64,000 nt of DNA from Streptomyces odonnellii (GTDB taxonomy: Bacteria; Actinomycetota; Actinomycetes; Streptomycetales; Streptomycetaceae), in assembly GCF_000981895.1 (NCBI RefSeq), contig NZ_LATD01000020.1, positions 1-64,000 on the forward strand, given 5' to 3'. The notes under the pieces are model-generated. The model had not been told where the DNA came from. It worked only from the letters and a program-made list of their open reading frames with translations, and did no database searches. How positions within the stretch are numbered: position 1 is the first letter of the stretch; each line of letters begins with the position of its first letter. Both the position numbers and the translations under genes were made by a program. Below are positions 42,420 to 51,597 of this stretch, piece by piece.

Positions 42420-45400
42420 GTGCACCGTTCCCTCAGACGCCTGATCTCGGGTGTCCTGCTCGCGGCGCTGCCCGCGCTCGGCATGGTGGCCGTCGCGCCC
42501 GCGGCTCAAGCACACGAGAACCATGAACACGCCCTGGACTGGGCGAACTACGAGAAGGTCACCCTCACCAAGGACACCGGCGAGCCGATCGATCTCGCCG
42601 TACTGCCCGACAACCGGGTCCTGCACACCGCGCGCAACGGTGATCTGCGGCTCACCGATCCCGGCAGCGGTGTGACCAAGGTCGTCAACCACATCGACGT
42701 GTACCAGAACTCGGAGATGGGGCTCCAGACCGTCACCCTGGACCCGGACTTCGCCTCCAACAAGTGGGTCTACCTCTACTACTCGCCGCCCCTGAACACT
42801 CCGGCCGGCTCGGCGCCGCTCCAGTTGCCCGCGGGCGAGACCGACTCGTACTGGGACCGGTGGAAGGGGTACGACTCCCTCACCCGCTTCAAGTGGACCG
42901 GGGACAAGCTGGATCTGTCCACCGCCCAGGAGATCATCCGGGTCGACTCCAACCGCGGCCAGTGCTGCCATGTCGCGGGAGACGTGGACTTCGACGCGGA
43001 CGGCAATCTCTATCTCGCCACCGGCGGCAACACACCGGCGTCGGGCCCCAATGTCAACGGCTACACCCCGATCAACGACGCCGCCACCTACAACCCGGGG
43101 CTCGACGAGCGCCGTGGTTCCGGCAACACCAACGACCTGCGCGGCAAGATCCTCCGTATCAAGGTCGGGGAGGACGGCTCGTACACCGTTCCGGAAGGGA
43201 ACCTGTTCCCGCCCGGTACGGACAGGACGCGGCCCGAGATCTTCGTGATGGGTCTGCGCAATCCCTTCCGGCTGGCGGTGGACCAGGCGACCGGCGCCGT
43301 GATGTGGGGCGACTACGGCCCCGACGCGGGCACGGCCGATCCGAACCGCGGGCCGATGGGGTATGTCGAGTGGCAGACCACCACCAAGGCCATGAACAGC
43401 GGCTGGCCGTTCTGCACGGGTGACAACACCAAGCCGTACCGTGACTTCGACTTCGCCACGCTCACCCCGGGCCCGGCCTTCGACTGTGCCAAGCCGGTCA
43501 ACGACTCGCGCTGGAACACCGGTCTGACCGAGCTGCCCCCGTCCGTCCCGGCCACACTGTGGTACGGAGACCGTGACACCGACCAGCCGTGGCCCGAGCT
43601 GACCGCGTTCCGCGGCCCGGGCGGACCCGGCGGCCAGGCCCCGATGGGCGGTCCGGTCTACCACTACGACGCGGACAACCCGTCCCCGGGCAAGTTCCCG
43701 GAGTACTGGGACGGCAAGGCGTTCCTCGGGGAGTTCTCCCAGGACTATGTGGCCGCCCTGACCCTCGCGGGACCGGACGGGCCCGTCACCAAGCTGGAGA
43801 ACGTCCTGCCCAACAGCGAGCGGTCCGCGAACGGCATTCCGCCCTGGGACAACCCGATGGACCTGGAGTTCGGCCCGGACGGCGCGCTCTACGTCCTCGA
43901 CTACGGTGACGGTTTCTTCCGGCAGAACCCCGACGCGGGCCTCTACCGGATCGACTACGCCGAGGGCAACAAGGCGCCCACCGCGGTGATCAAGGCCGAT
44001 CGCACCTCCGGCCAGGCTCCGCTCGCGGTCTCCTTCGACGCCACCTCCTCCAGCGACCCCGAGGGCGGCGCGCTGACGTATCAGTGGGACCTCGACGGCG
44101 ACGGCACCTTCGACGCCACCGGCCCCCGGGTCAGCCGTACGTATCCGGACAACGGCCAGTTCCAGGCCCGGCTCAAGGTCACCGATCCGCAGGGCAAGAC
44201 CGGTCTGTCGAGCCGTCAGATCACCGTCGGCAACACCGCTCCGACGGTCGGGATCACCTCGCCGCCCAACGGCGGGTTCTTCAACTGGGGCGACGCCGTG
44301 CCGTACGGGGTCCGGGTCGAGGACGTCGAGGACGGCAATACGGCCGACTGCGCCAAGGTCGCCTGGACCTTCGGTCTCGGGCACAACCAGCACGGCCACC
44401 CGGTCAACAGCGGTACGGGCTGCTCGGGCGCGGTCGTCACACCCACCGACGCCGGACACGGTGACACCGAGAACGTCTTCGGTGTGCTCGGTATCACCTA
44501 CACCGACAAGGGCGCGGGCGGTGTGCCTCCGGCCACCGGCGACGCCCAGGTGGTGCTCAACCCCGCGCTGATGCAGGCCGAGCACTACGACACCGCGGAG
44601 GGCGTCACCGTCACCGACGACGCCGGGGCGTCCGGTCAGCGCACGGTGACCTCCTTCGACGCCGGGGACTGGATCTCGTACGACCCGGTCTCGTTCACCG
44701 GTATCACCGGGGTGAAGACCCTCGCCTCGGGCGCCGGCACCCTGTCGCTGCGCTGGAACGCCGCGGACGCGGAGCCGTTCGCGACCGTGACCGTACCGGC
44801 CGGTGAGGGTCCGAAGACCGTCACCACTCCGCTCCCCGGCGCGCCTTCGGGGACCGGGCAGCTCTATGTCACCAGCACGGGCGGTGTGGATCTGGACGCG
44901 CTGACCTTCCAGGGTCCCGGTGTCGCAGACAAGACACCGCCGAAGGTGTCCGCGGCGCTCAACCCGGCGCAGCCCAACGGCGGCGACGGCTGGTACACGA
45001 GCAATGTGTCCCTGAGTGTCACCGCCACCGACAACGGCACGGTCAGCAGCCGTCAGTACTCGGTCAACGGTGGTACGACCTGGCTGGCGGCCAACTCGGC
45101 CGTCACCCTCTCCACCGAGGGCACCACCACCGTCCTGTACCGGGCGACCGACAGCGGCGGCAATGTCTCGGAGGTCGGCACCCTCACCGTACGGATCGAC
45201 CGGACCGGTCCTTCGGTGACGGTCGCCGGTGTGGACGCGGACGCCGCCTATGGCGACTCCAAGCAGCCCACGCCGGTGATCAGCACCACCGACGCGGTCT
45301 CCGGCGCTGCCACCGCGACCGTCACCCTGGACGGCGCGGCGATCACCTCGGGGCAGCCCGTACAGCTCTGGCGGCTGCCGCTGGGAGGCCATGACCTCAC

Positions 45401-45719
45401 GGTCACGGCCAAGGACAAGGCCGGCAACACCACCGTCAGGACCGTCCGCTTCACCACGACCACGTCGTTCGCCGACCTCGACGCGCTGCTCCCCCGGCTC
45501 CGTGCCGCGGGGCTCATCACGGCGCAGGGCGAGCAGCGGCTGACGGTCCGGCTCGGCCAGGCGCGCGCGCACGCCGAGGCCGGACGGATCAGCCAGGCGG
45601 CCTCCGTGCTGGAGTCGTTCGCGACCTCGGCGGGCGACTCCGCGCTGGTGACCGACGCGGCGGCGAGATCCGCCCTCGCGCGGGACGCCCGGGACGTCAA
45701 GGGAGGGCTGACCGACTGA
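42420..45719 (+). CDS. Secreted multidomain sorbosone/glucose dehydrogenase-like protein with PKD and carbohydrate-binding domains
   Basis: 1099 residues with a Sec signal ending near AVAPAAQAHE. Residues about 40-515 form a quinoprotein-dehydrogenase-type six-bladed propeller: IDLAVLPDNRVLHTARNGDL, GLQTVTLDPDF, DLRGKILRIKV, VMGLRNPFRLAVD and MDLEFGPDGALYVLDYGDGFF. Then comes a PKD domain (PLAVSFDATSSSDPEGG), a second Ig-like region and a CBM6-type beta-sandwich near MQAEHYDTAEGV. A bacterial Ig-like/chitobiase-like domain and a C-terminal helical FIVAR-like segment close the protein. It likely oxidises or binds polysaccharide sugars outside the cell. GTG 42420 follows AAGGAGA. Confidence 0.88.
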   Translation: MHRSLRRLISGVLLAALPALGMVAVAPAAQAHENHEHALDWANYEKVTLTKDTGEPIDLAVLPDNRVLHTARNGDLRLTDPGSGVTKVVNHIDVYQNSEMGLQTVTLDPDFASNKWVYLYYSPPLNTPAGSAPLQLPAGETDSYWDRWKGYDSLTRFKWTGDKLDLSTAQEIIRVDSNRGQCCHVAGDVDFDADGNLYLATGGNTPASGPNVNGYTPINDAATYNPGLDERRGSGNTNDLRGKILRIKVGEDGSYTVPEGNLFPPGTDRTRPEIFVMGLRNPFRLAVDQATGAVMWGDYGPDAGTADPNRGPMGYVEWQTTTKAMNSGWPFCTGDNTKPYRDFDFATLTPGPAFDCAKPVNDSRWNTGLTELPPSVPATLWYGDRDTDQPWPELTAFRGPGGPGGQAPMGGPVYHYDADNPSPGKFPEYWDGKAFLGEFSQDYVAALTLAGPDGPVTKLENVLPNSERSANGIPPWDNPMDLEFGPDGALYVLDYGDGFFRQNPDAGLYRIDYAEGNKAPTAVIKADRTSGQAPLAVSFDATSSSDPEGGALTYQWDLDGDGTFDATGPRVSRTYPDNGQFQARLKVTDPQGKTGLSSRQITVGNTAPTVGITSPPNGGFFNWGDAVPYGVRVEDVEDGNTADCAKVAWTFGLGHNQHGHPVNSGTGCSGAVVTPTDAGHGDTENVFGVLGITYTDKGAGGVPPATGDAQVVLNPALMQAEHYDTAEGVTVTDDAGASGQRTVTSFDAGDWISYDPVSFTGITGVKTLASGAGTLSLRWNAADAEPFATVTVPAGEGPKTVTTPLPGAPSGTGQLYVTSTGGVDLDALTFQGPGVADKTPPKVSAALNPAQPNGGDGWYTSNVSLSVTATDNGTVSSRQYSVNGGTTWLAANSAVTLSTEGTTTVLYRATDSGGNVSEVGTLTVRIDRTGPSVTVAGVDADAAYGDSKQPTPVISTTDAVSGAATATVTLDGAAITSGQPVQLWRLPLGGHDLTVTAKDKAGNTTVRTVRFTTTTSFADLDALLPRLRAAGLITAQGEQRLTVRLGQARAHAEAGRISQAASVLESFATSAGDSALVTDAAARSALARDARDVKGGLTD

Positions 45720-45725
45720 TGTGTC

Positions 45726-45812
45726 CACGCGGCAGTGCCTGACAGCACTGCCGCGTGCACCGTCCGACAGCACTGCCCGAAGCGCTGCCCCCTGTGGTGG
45801 GGCAGCGCTTCG
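45726..45812 (+). terminator. Two consecutive hairpin terminators
   Basis: CACGCGGCAGTGC (45726-45738) pairs with 45745-45757. CGAAGCGCTGCCCC (45778-45791) pairs perfectly with 45799-45812 around a 7-nt loop, with TTTTAG 9 bp beyond (45819-45824). Confidence 0.85.
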
Positions 45813-45902
45813 GCCAACTTTTAGCGGGATGAGCAGAAGTTCCGTACGATCGGACAGTAAGGGTCGGTGTGACCGCGCCGACGCCTTGGGGAGTCTGGGG
45901 AA

Positions 45903-47078
45903 GTGGAGCCCGTGAGCGTTCAGTACCGTGTATTGAGCATGCTGCGCGACAACGGCCCACTGTCCCGGGCCCAGTTGTCGGACAGACTGGAGGTGCCGCG
46001 CCCACGGCTCCTCGCCGAGCTCGACCGGATGGTCGCCACCGGCATGGTCCTGGAGGCGGGGCCCGCGGCCTCGCGCGGCGGCCGCCGCTCCACCCTCGTC
46101 CAGCTCGACCCGGGCCTGCGGTTCGCGGCCGTCGACCTCGGCGCCAGCTCGATCGACATCGAGATCACCGACGGCGGCCTCGAACCGGTGGCCGCCTACG
46201 CGGAGGCCGCCGACATCCGCTCGGGCCCGGTCGCCGTACTGGACCGGGTCAGCGAGATCCTGCACAAGCTGCGCGCCCAGGGCCACTACACCCGTCTCGA
46301 CGCCATCGGCATCGGTCTGCCGGGACCGGTCAGCTTCCGCAGCGGTGTGCCCGTCTCCCCACCGATCATGGTCGGCTGGAACCGCTATCCCGTACGGGAC
46401 ACCCTCGCCCAGGAGCACGGCTGCCCGGTGGTCGTTGACAACGACGTCAATGTGATGGCGCTCGGCGAGGCACACTGCGGAGTCGCCAGGTCCGTCGACC
46501 ATCTGCTCTTCGTCAAGATCGGCAGTGGGATCGGCTCCGGCATGCAGCACCACGGCCGGATATACCGGGGCGCGGAGGGCTGCGCCGGGGACATCGGCCA
46601 TATCCAGGTCGAGGCCGACGGACCGGTCTGCTCCTGCGGCAACACGGGCTGTCTGGAGGCGTACTTCGGCGGTGTGGCCCTGGCCCGTGACGCCCTGGAG
46701 GCCGCACGCTCCGGACAGTCCCCCGCCCTCGCCGAGCGGCTCGCCGAGCAGGGGACGCTCACGGCCGTCGATGTGGCCGAGTGTGCCACGGGCGGTGACA
46801 ACGCCTCCGTCAATCTCATCCGGGCGGGCGGCCACCGGGTCGGGCAGGTGCTCGCCACCCTGGTCAGCTTTATGAACCCGTCGATGATAGTCATCGGCGG
46901 CGGCCTGTCGGGGCTGGGCTATCTGCTGCTCGCCGAGATCCGCAGTGTGGTCTACAAGCGGTCACTGCCACTGGCCACGGGCAATCTGCCGATCGTCATG
47001 TCCGAACTCGGCCCCCGCGCGGGCGTCGTCGGAGCGGCGCTGCTGGCCAGCGAACTCGCGTACGGCGGGCATTCCTGA
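45903..47078 (+). CDS. ROK family transcriptional regulator/sugar kinase-like protein
   Basis: 391 residues. An N-terminal winged helix (about 5-65, RVLSMLRDNGPLSRAQLSDRL shown in part as PLSRAQLSDRLEVPR) binds DNA. The ROK domain follows with AVDLGASSIDIEI, the VDNDVNVMALGE signature and the zinc motif CSCGNTGCLEAY. ROK regulators respond to sugars and commonly repress glycan-use genes, matching the neighbouring secreted dehydrogenase, epimerase and beta-helix proteins. GTG 45903 is taken as the start; GTG 45912 is equally possible. Two hairpins follow the gene. Confidence 0.88.
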   Translation: MEPVSVQYRVLSMLRDNGPLSRAQLSDRLEVPRPRLLAELDRMVATGMVLEAGPAASRGGRRSTLVQLDPGLRFAAVDLGASSIDIEITDGGLEPVAAYAEAADIRSGPVAVLDRVSEILHKLRAQGHYTRLDAIGIGLPGPVSFRSGVPVSPPIMVGWNRYPVRDTLAQEHGCPVVVDNDVNVMALGEAHCGVARSVDHLLFVKIGSGIGSGMQHHGRIYRGAEGCAGDIGHIQVEADGPVCSCGNTGCLEAYFGGVALARDALEAARSGQSPALAERLAEQGTLTAVDVAECATGGDNASVNLIRAGGHRVGQVLATLVSFMNPSMIVIGGGLSGLGYLLLAEIRSVVYKRSLPLATGNLPIVMSELGPRAGVVGAALLASELAYGGHS

Positions 47079-47107
47079 CCGCACTCGGCGACGAGCGCCG
47101 ACTAGGC

Positions 47108-47193
47108 CCTGTCCGGCGGATCTTCGCCGGACAGGACCCAGCGGTCGGCCCGGCCGGCCGCCCATGACTCCTGGGGCGGCCGACCGGGCCGGC
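47108..47193. terminator. Paired hairpin terminators between convergent genes
   Basis: CCTGTCCGGCG (47108-47118) pairs with 47125-47135. A 20-bp stem with two G-T pairs, 47144-47163 with 47174-47193, follows. Confidence 0.8.
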
Positions 47194-47222
47194 TCTTCAG
47201 TGACCGCGCGATCGCGGCAGTG

Positions 47223-49337
47223 TCACCACGCGGACGGCGCGGACGGCGCGATCACCGGTGGGCGGTCGTCGCAGGTGATGGTGTTGGGGAGTTCCCAGGG
47301 GGCGAGCCAGGGCCCTGTGGTGCCGCCTCCGTCGTTGCCGCCGAGGTCGGTCAGCGAGAACTCCGAGCCCGTGGCCGGGAAGTTGAACGAACCGCAGTTG
47401 TTCACCCCGACCGCCCCGACATTGCGGGCGTCCACATTCTCGAAGGACGCCGAGCCCGCCACCCGCGCGCTCACCACCGAGGTGCCCGTACCGTCGACCC
47501 TCATGTCCTTGAAGCGGACATTCCTGATCGAGTACAGGTCCTTCACCGGCCAGTCGCTGACCAGCATGATGGCGTTGTAGGTGTTGTCGAGGAAGTGGTC
47601 GCCGGTCACCTGGATGTCGGCGTCGATGTTCTTCTCCAGGGCGTAGAACCAGATGGCACCGAGGCCGATGTTCCAGTTCAGCTCGTACGTTCCGGCGCGG
47701 ACCGTGGTGTTGTCGGCGATCCGCAGATATCCGGTGAACGCCTCGGCGCCGAAGCGCGATCCGACCTGGATGGCGCTGCCTTCCCGGATCGGGTCGGCGA
47801 TCAGATTGCTGGAGACGGTGTTGTCCTTGCCGCCGTAGACGGCGATGCCATTGGCGAGGACCGGGGTCTGCACGGTGTTGTGGTCGAAGGTGTTACGGGT
47901 GTTGGCCGTCTTCTCGGACCACATGGCGAGGCCGTCGTCACCCGAGTTGCGGACAAAGTTGTTCGACACGACCGAATCGGTCACACCTGTATGGAAGTTG
48001 AGGCCGTCGGCGATCTGGTCGACGATGACATTGTTCGTGATCCGCACATTGGACATCGGTCCGTCGAACCACAGGCCCACCTTGGTGTGCCGGATGTGCA
48101 GGCCGTCGATGGTCGAGTCGCTCATCGCGCCGCCGATGCCGTTCACCTGGTCGGTGTCGATGCGCTCGCGGACATCGCCCTCGATGGCGAACCCGGAGAG
48201 ATGGACATTGGTACTGCCGCCGTCCGCCGCGTCCTTGCCGTAGAAGCCGACTCCGGTGTGGACGGAACCGTCGGGGGCCGGGGTGTCGAGGGAAATCTGG
48301 CGTCCCTTGATGATGGTGTACCAGTTGCCGGCGCCCACGATCGTCACGTCGTCGACGATGATGTGACGGTTCACCTGGTAGGTGCCCGGCGGTATGTAGA
48401 CCTTGAGATGCTTGCGCTGCGCGAAGGCGATCGCCCTGTCGAGCGCGTCGGCGGAGTCGCGCCGCCCGGACGGATCGGCGCCAAAGGCCAGTACGTTGGC
48501 GGCGACGGGCTCGATGTGCGGCAGGCCGACGCGGTGCGAGTCGAGCAGGTCGACGACCGTCCACGCGGCGCGGCTTCCGGCCGGGACCGTCAGCCGTACG
48601 GTGTCGCCCGCGCGGTAGGTCCTGCCGAGGAGCAGCCGCTGCTCGTCGTAGAAGTGGTTCGGCCGGAACGGCTTGTCGATGACCGGGGCCGGTGTGGTGG
48701 CGTCCGGTACACAGGAGCACTCGGTGATCCACCAGTCCGGGTGCAGCAGACCGGCGTTGGGGTCGTTCGAGAACGGGTACTGGTTGTAAAGCCACGCGTA
48801 CTGCGAGGTGAGGGTCATGGTGGAGCGGTCCCTGCCGTTCACCGTGACATCGAGTGGGGCGGTGATGCCGCCGCCGTCCGGCGCGTCGGGAATGCTGTAG
48901 CGCACGGTGATGGCGTTGGCCGCGCTCGGCAGGGTGAACTCGACGTGCTGGCCCGGGGTGAGGCGGACGGCTTTCCGTCCCGAGGCCTCGGCGGGCAGGG
49001 TGTACGCGGTACGGTCCGGGCCGATGACCGAGCCGTTCGTCGTGGCGTTCTCCGCCTCCTGCTCGACGAAGCCCAGGTTCGCGCCCCTGCCCGCGACAAG
49101 TGTCGGATCGAGGGCGGCGCGGGTCACCACCGGTCCTGACTTCCCGTCAGCGGGGTTGCGGGCAAGGGCGGTTCCACCGGTCAGCAGACCGAGACCGGCG
49201 GCGGCCGCGGTCACCGCCGCGACCACCGCGGCGGCTCTTCGTGCGGGTCTGCCGGAGCTGCTCGATCTACGCGGTCTGCCGGGGCCACCGGAACTGCCGG
49301 ACCGTCCGGTGACGGCTCCTGTGATGCTCCATGACAT
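47223..49337 (-). CDS. Secreted parallel beta-helix glycan-active protein (GH87/GH28-related)
   Basis: 704 residues. A long signal region has a basic Ser/Arg/Gly-rich start and hydrophobic core AAVVAAVTAAAAGLGLL. Residues about 90-160 look like a CBM35/CBM6 module (VEQEAENATTNG, RKAVRLTPGQHVEFTLP). From about 285 on, a right-handed beta-helix starts at NVLAFGADPSGRRDSADALD, typical of pectate-lyase/GH28-like and GH87 mycodextranase proteins, with many Asn/Asp-rich coils. It is probably a secreted polysaccharide hydrolase or lyase; I cannot name its bond. An earlier methionine start choice would only lengthen the basic head. Confidence 0.82.
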   Translation of the reverse strand: MSWSITGAVTGRSGSSGGPGRPRRSSSSGRPARRAAAVVAAVTAAAAGLGLLTGGTALARNPADGKSGPVVTRAALDPTLVAGRGANLGFVEQEAENATTNGSVIGPDRTAYTLPAEASGRKAVRLTPGQHVEFTLPSAANAITVRYSIPDAPDGGGITAPLDVTVNGRDRSTMTLTSQYAWLYNQYPFSNDPNAGLLHPDWWITECSCVPDATTPAPVIDKPFRPNHFYDEQRLLLGRTYRAGDTVRLTVPAGSRAAWTVVDLLDSHRVGLPHIEPVAANVLAFGADPSGRRDSADALDRAIAFAQRKHLKVYIPPGTYQVNRHIIVDDVTIVGAGNWYTIIKGRQISLDTPAPDGSVHTGVGFYGKDAADGGSTNVHLSGFAIEGDVRERIDTDQVNGIGGAMSDSTIDGLHIRHTKVGLWFDGPMSNVRITNNVIVDQIADGLNFHTGVTDSVVSNNFVRNSGDDGLAMWSEKTANTRNTFDHNTVQTPVLANGIAVYGGKDNTVSSNLIADPIREGSAIQVGSRFGAEAFTGYLRIADNTTVRAGTYELNWNIGLGAIWFYALEKNIDADIQVTGDHFLDNTYNAIMLVSDWPVKDLYSIRNVRFKDMRVDGTGTSVVSARVAGSASFENVDARNVGAVGVNNCGSFNFPATGSEFSLTDLGGNDGGGTTGPWLAPWELPNTITCDDRPPVIAPSAPSAW

Positions 49338-49727
49338 CGAAAAGCTCTCGTTTCTGTCGGAAGGTCGGGAGGTCGGAAGGGGTGAACGCCTGCGACGCTC
49401 GGCGGAGCGGACGCCATGAGGTGAGGCGACATTAGGTCCCGCGCGGTTCGTTCCACAAGGCTCCTGCGAACTGATTTCATCTCATTGCCGCTGAACTGCA
49501 CGCAGACGTCAGGTTTTTGCGCACGAGCGTAAACCCGGAAGCACGCGGGGCCGCAAGGACAGGGACTGCCGATCCCCGGCCGGGCGCCGTGGGCGCATGC
49601 GCCCGCCCGTCCCCGCGCGTCCGCCCGTCCCCGCGTCCCCGCGTCCCCGGCGGACGGGCGGGGACCGGCCCGCGGCGTGACAATTGCGCCTGGGGGCGAC
49701 GGCAAGATTCGGAGGAGGTGCCGGCTC
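49338..49727. other. 390-bp intergenic region
   Basis: Lies between the divergent beta-helix and SDR genes and should hold both promoters. The stretch 49605-49670 is a run of short CGTCCCCGC-like direct repeats. I see no gene; the open frames here are low-complexity Arg/Pro. Confidence 0.5.
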
Positions 49728-50489
49728 ATGAGTGCGACACCGAGCGCTCCGGGGGCCGGGGACGCGGCCGACTTGGCGGGGCAGACCGTGGTGGTGATCG
49801 GCGGCAGCGCCGGGATGGGGCTGGAGACCGCCCGCCTCGCCCGTTCCCGCGGTGCCGACGTGGTGCTGGCCGGCCGTGACCCCGAGCGGCTGGCGCGGGC
49901 CGCGGCCGAAGTCGGCCCCGTCAGCACGGCGGCCTTCGACGCCACCGACGCCGACAGCCTCCGGACGTTCTTCGAGGAGCTGCCCGGCCCCGTCGACCAC
50001 GTCATGAGCACCGCCGGCGCCCCCTCGTACATGCCACTGGACGGCATGGACCTCGCCGAGGCGGTCCACGGCTTCGACGAGCGCATGGCGCTGACGCTCG
50101 GCATCGCCCTGTACAGCCGTGCCAAGGTCCGCGCCGGAGGCACGTTGCTCTTCGTCGGCGGCACGGGCGGCCGGCGCCCCGGCGTCGGGATGTCCGTCGT
50201 GTCGGCCATGACAGCGGCGCTGCCACCCCTGGTCGCGAATCTGGCACTGGAGATGGCCCCGGTCCGGGTGAACCTCATCGCCGCCGGATTCGTCGACACG
50301 CCCCTGTCGGCCTCGCTCCTGGGCGATCAACTGGAGGCACGGCGGGAGGAGTTGCGCACGAAGCTGCCGATCCGCCGGGTGGTCGGCCCCGGCGACGTCG
50401 CCGCCCTGGCCGTGCACATCATGGTGAACGAGGCGCTCACCGGCGCGACGTACGACATCGACGGCGGTCAGCAACTCATCGGGGGCTGA
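49728..50489 (+). CDS. Short-chain dehydrogenase/reductase-like protein, atypical active site
   Basis: 253 residues. The Rossmann motif is VVVIGGSAGMGLETA (about 21-35), followed by LAGRDPERL for cofactor choice, a STAGAPSY segment in place of NNAG, and a C-terminal GATYDIDGGQQLI ending typical of SDRs. The usual catalytic Tyr-x3-Lys is not present where expected: the stretch after FVGGTGGRRP reads GVGMSVVSAMTAAL. It may reduce by another residue set or be a binding protein. ATG 49728 follows GGAGGAGG. Monocistronic. Confidence 0.85.
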   Translation: MSATPSAPGAGDAADLAGQTVVVIGGSAGMGLETARLARSRGADVVLAGRDPERLARAAAEVGPVSTAAFDATDADSLRTFFEELPGPVDHVMSTAGAPSYMPLDGMDLAEAVHGFDERMALTLGIALYSRAKVRAGGTLLFVGGTGGRRPGVGMSVVSAMTAALPPLVANLALEMAPVRVNLIAAGFVDTPLSASLLGDQLEARREELRTKLPIRRVVGPGDVAALAVHIMVNEALTGATYDIDGGQQLIGG

Positions 50490-50597
50490 CCGGGCCGGCC
50501 GGGCACAACACCCGGGACGGAGAGTTACCGGAAGCTTCAGCTCCTCTCCGCCCTGGGGAACCGGCAGCCGCATGCGCAGGCGCGGTTCAGCCTCGGG

Positions 50598-50819
50598 TCA
50601 GTCCCAGGTGTAGCCGTCCCCGAACAGCAGGGTGTGCTCCAGTACGTCCTCCATCGGGTCGTCGATCTGGCCGGTGGAGATCAGGGACACATTCGGCCCG
50701 TTGTGCGAGTTGCTGTGGGTCTCGTCGGCGGTCGCCGTCCCGACCGGCAGCCCGGCCGCCATCGCCGTGGCTGTGATCCCGACCGCCCACCGGGAAACCG
50801 TCCGCGTCGTGCGCTTCAT
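50598..50819 (-). CDS. Small secreted protein of unknown function
   Basis: 73 residues. A basic start (MKRTTRTVSR), a hydrophobic core (WAVGITATAMAAGLPVG) and a cleavage site near TATA-DE give a Sec signal. The mature peptide is about 41 residues, His/Asn-rich then acidic, with SLISTGQIDDPMEDVLEH. No Cys is present, so it is not lantibiotic-like. I recall similar short secreted proteins in streptomycetes but cannot name the family. ATG 50819 is preferred to a longer frame from 50945 that adds non-signal sequence. Confidence 0.65.
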   Translation of the reverse strand: MKRTTRTVSRWAVGITATAMAAGLPVGTATADETHSNSHNGPNVSLISTGQIDDPMEDVLEHTLLFGDGYTWD

Positions 50820-50993
50820 CTCTGGCTCCTGCCCCTTGTGTTGCGCGTGTGATCCGCTGTGTTCCGCCGCGTTATGCGAGCAGATGAACTTCTCACCGTG
50901 CTTATCCGATGGAAGGACCGAGAAGTCACGCAAGATCACCGTCATGAGGTGGGGGCCGGTCGCAATGGGCCTCTCAACTGCCCGGTGGACCTC

Positions 50994-51452
50994 TCAACTG
51001 CCTTCGGCGGGTGGCCTGTCGGCGAAGACACCGCGTAGCATCCCGGTCGCCTGGCCCACCTCGACCAGATATCCGTCGGGATCGCGCAGATAGCAGCGGA
51101 GTTCCGCCTTGCGGTCGAGCGGTTCGGTCAGGAAGTGCGCGCCCTTCGCGGTGGCCTGCTCGTAGAACGCCGTCAGATCGGCGACCCGTACGTTCAGGAA
51201 CGACGACACCGGGTCGCCCGGGGCGGGCGGGGTGAGCACCACATCGGGCTTGTCCGGGGTGGGTCCGCCGCCCGGGTTCATGATGATCCAGCCGTTGGCG
51301 ACCTTCACGATCCCGGGGTTCTCGGGGAGTACGACTTCACCGCCGAGGATGTCCGCGTAGAAACGGCACGACGCATGGACGTCGCGCACGGTGAGGAAGT
51401 GGGTCAGGACCAGCCCTTGCGACGGTGCCGGAAGGTCGTCTCGCTGCGCCAT
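50994..51452 (-). CDS. VOC/glyoxalase superfamily protein
   Basis: 152 residues with the vicinal-oxygen-chelate beta-alpha-beta-beta-beta repeat: THFLTVRDVHASCRFYADILGG in the first half (quoted in part as VRDVHASCRFYADILG) and SFLNVRVADLTAFYEQAT then LRDPDGYLVEVGQ in the second. Metal ligands are plausible at His/Glu ends of these strands. The family covers glyoxalases, dioxygenases and drug-binding resistance proteins; the substrate cannot be chosen. ATG 51452 begins MAQRDDLP. Confidence 0.85.
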   Translation of the reverse strand: MAQRDDLPAPSQGLVLTHFLTVRDVHASCRFYADILGGEVVLPENPGIVKVANGWIIMNPGGGPTPDKPDVVLTPPAPGDPVSSFLNVRVADLTAFYEQATAKGAHFLTEPLDRKAELRCYLRDPDGYLVEVGQATGMLRGVFADRPPAEGS

Positions 51453-51597
51453 CGCTGTCTCCCTGTGTCCTTCTGCCGACCGTGTACGGAACACACGTAA
51501 CCCGCCGGCGGGGTGCGGCAGGGTGCGTGACCACTCCCCCCTACGCCCACTCTGCTGGCACCGGGACACCCGGGCAACTCAGCCGGACGACCGGCTC

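Noticed and set aside
42294-46835. A 1513-codon open frame on the minus strand
   Set aside because: It lies opposite the dehydrogenase-like gene and the ROK gene, encodes Arg/Gly/Val-rich low-information sequence, and has no domain pattern. It is a high-GC shadow.
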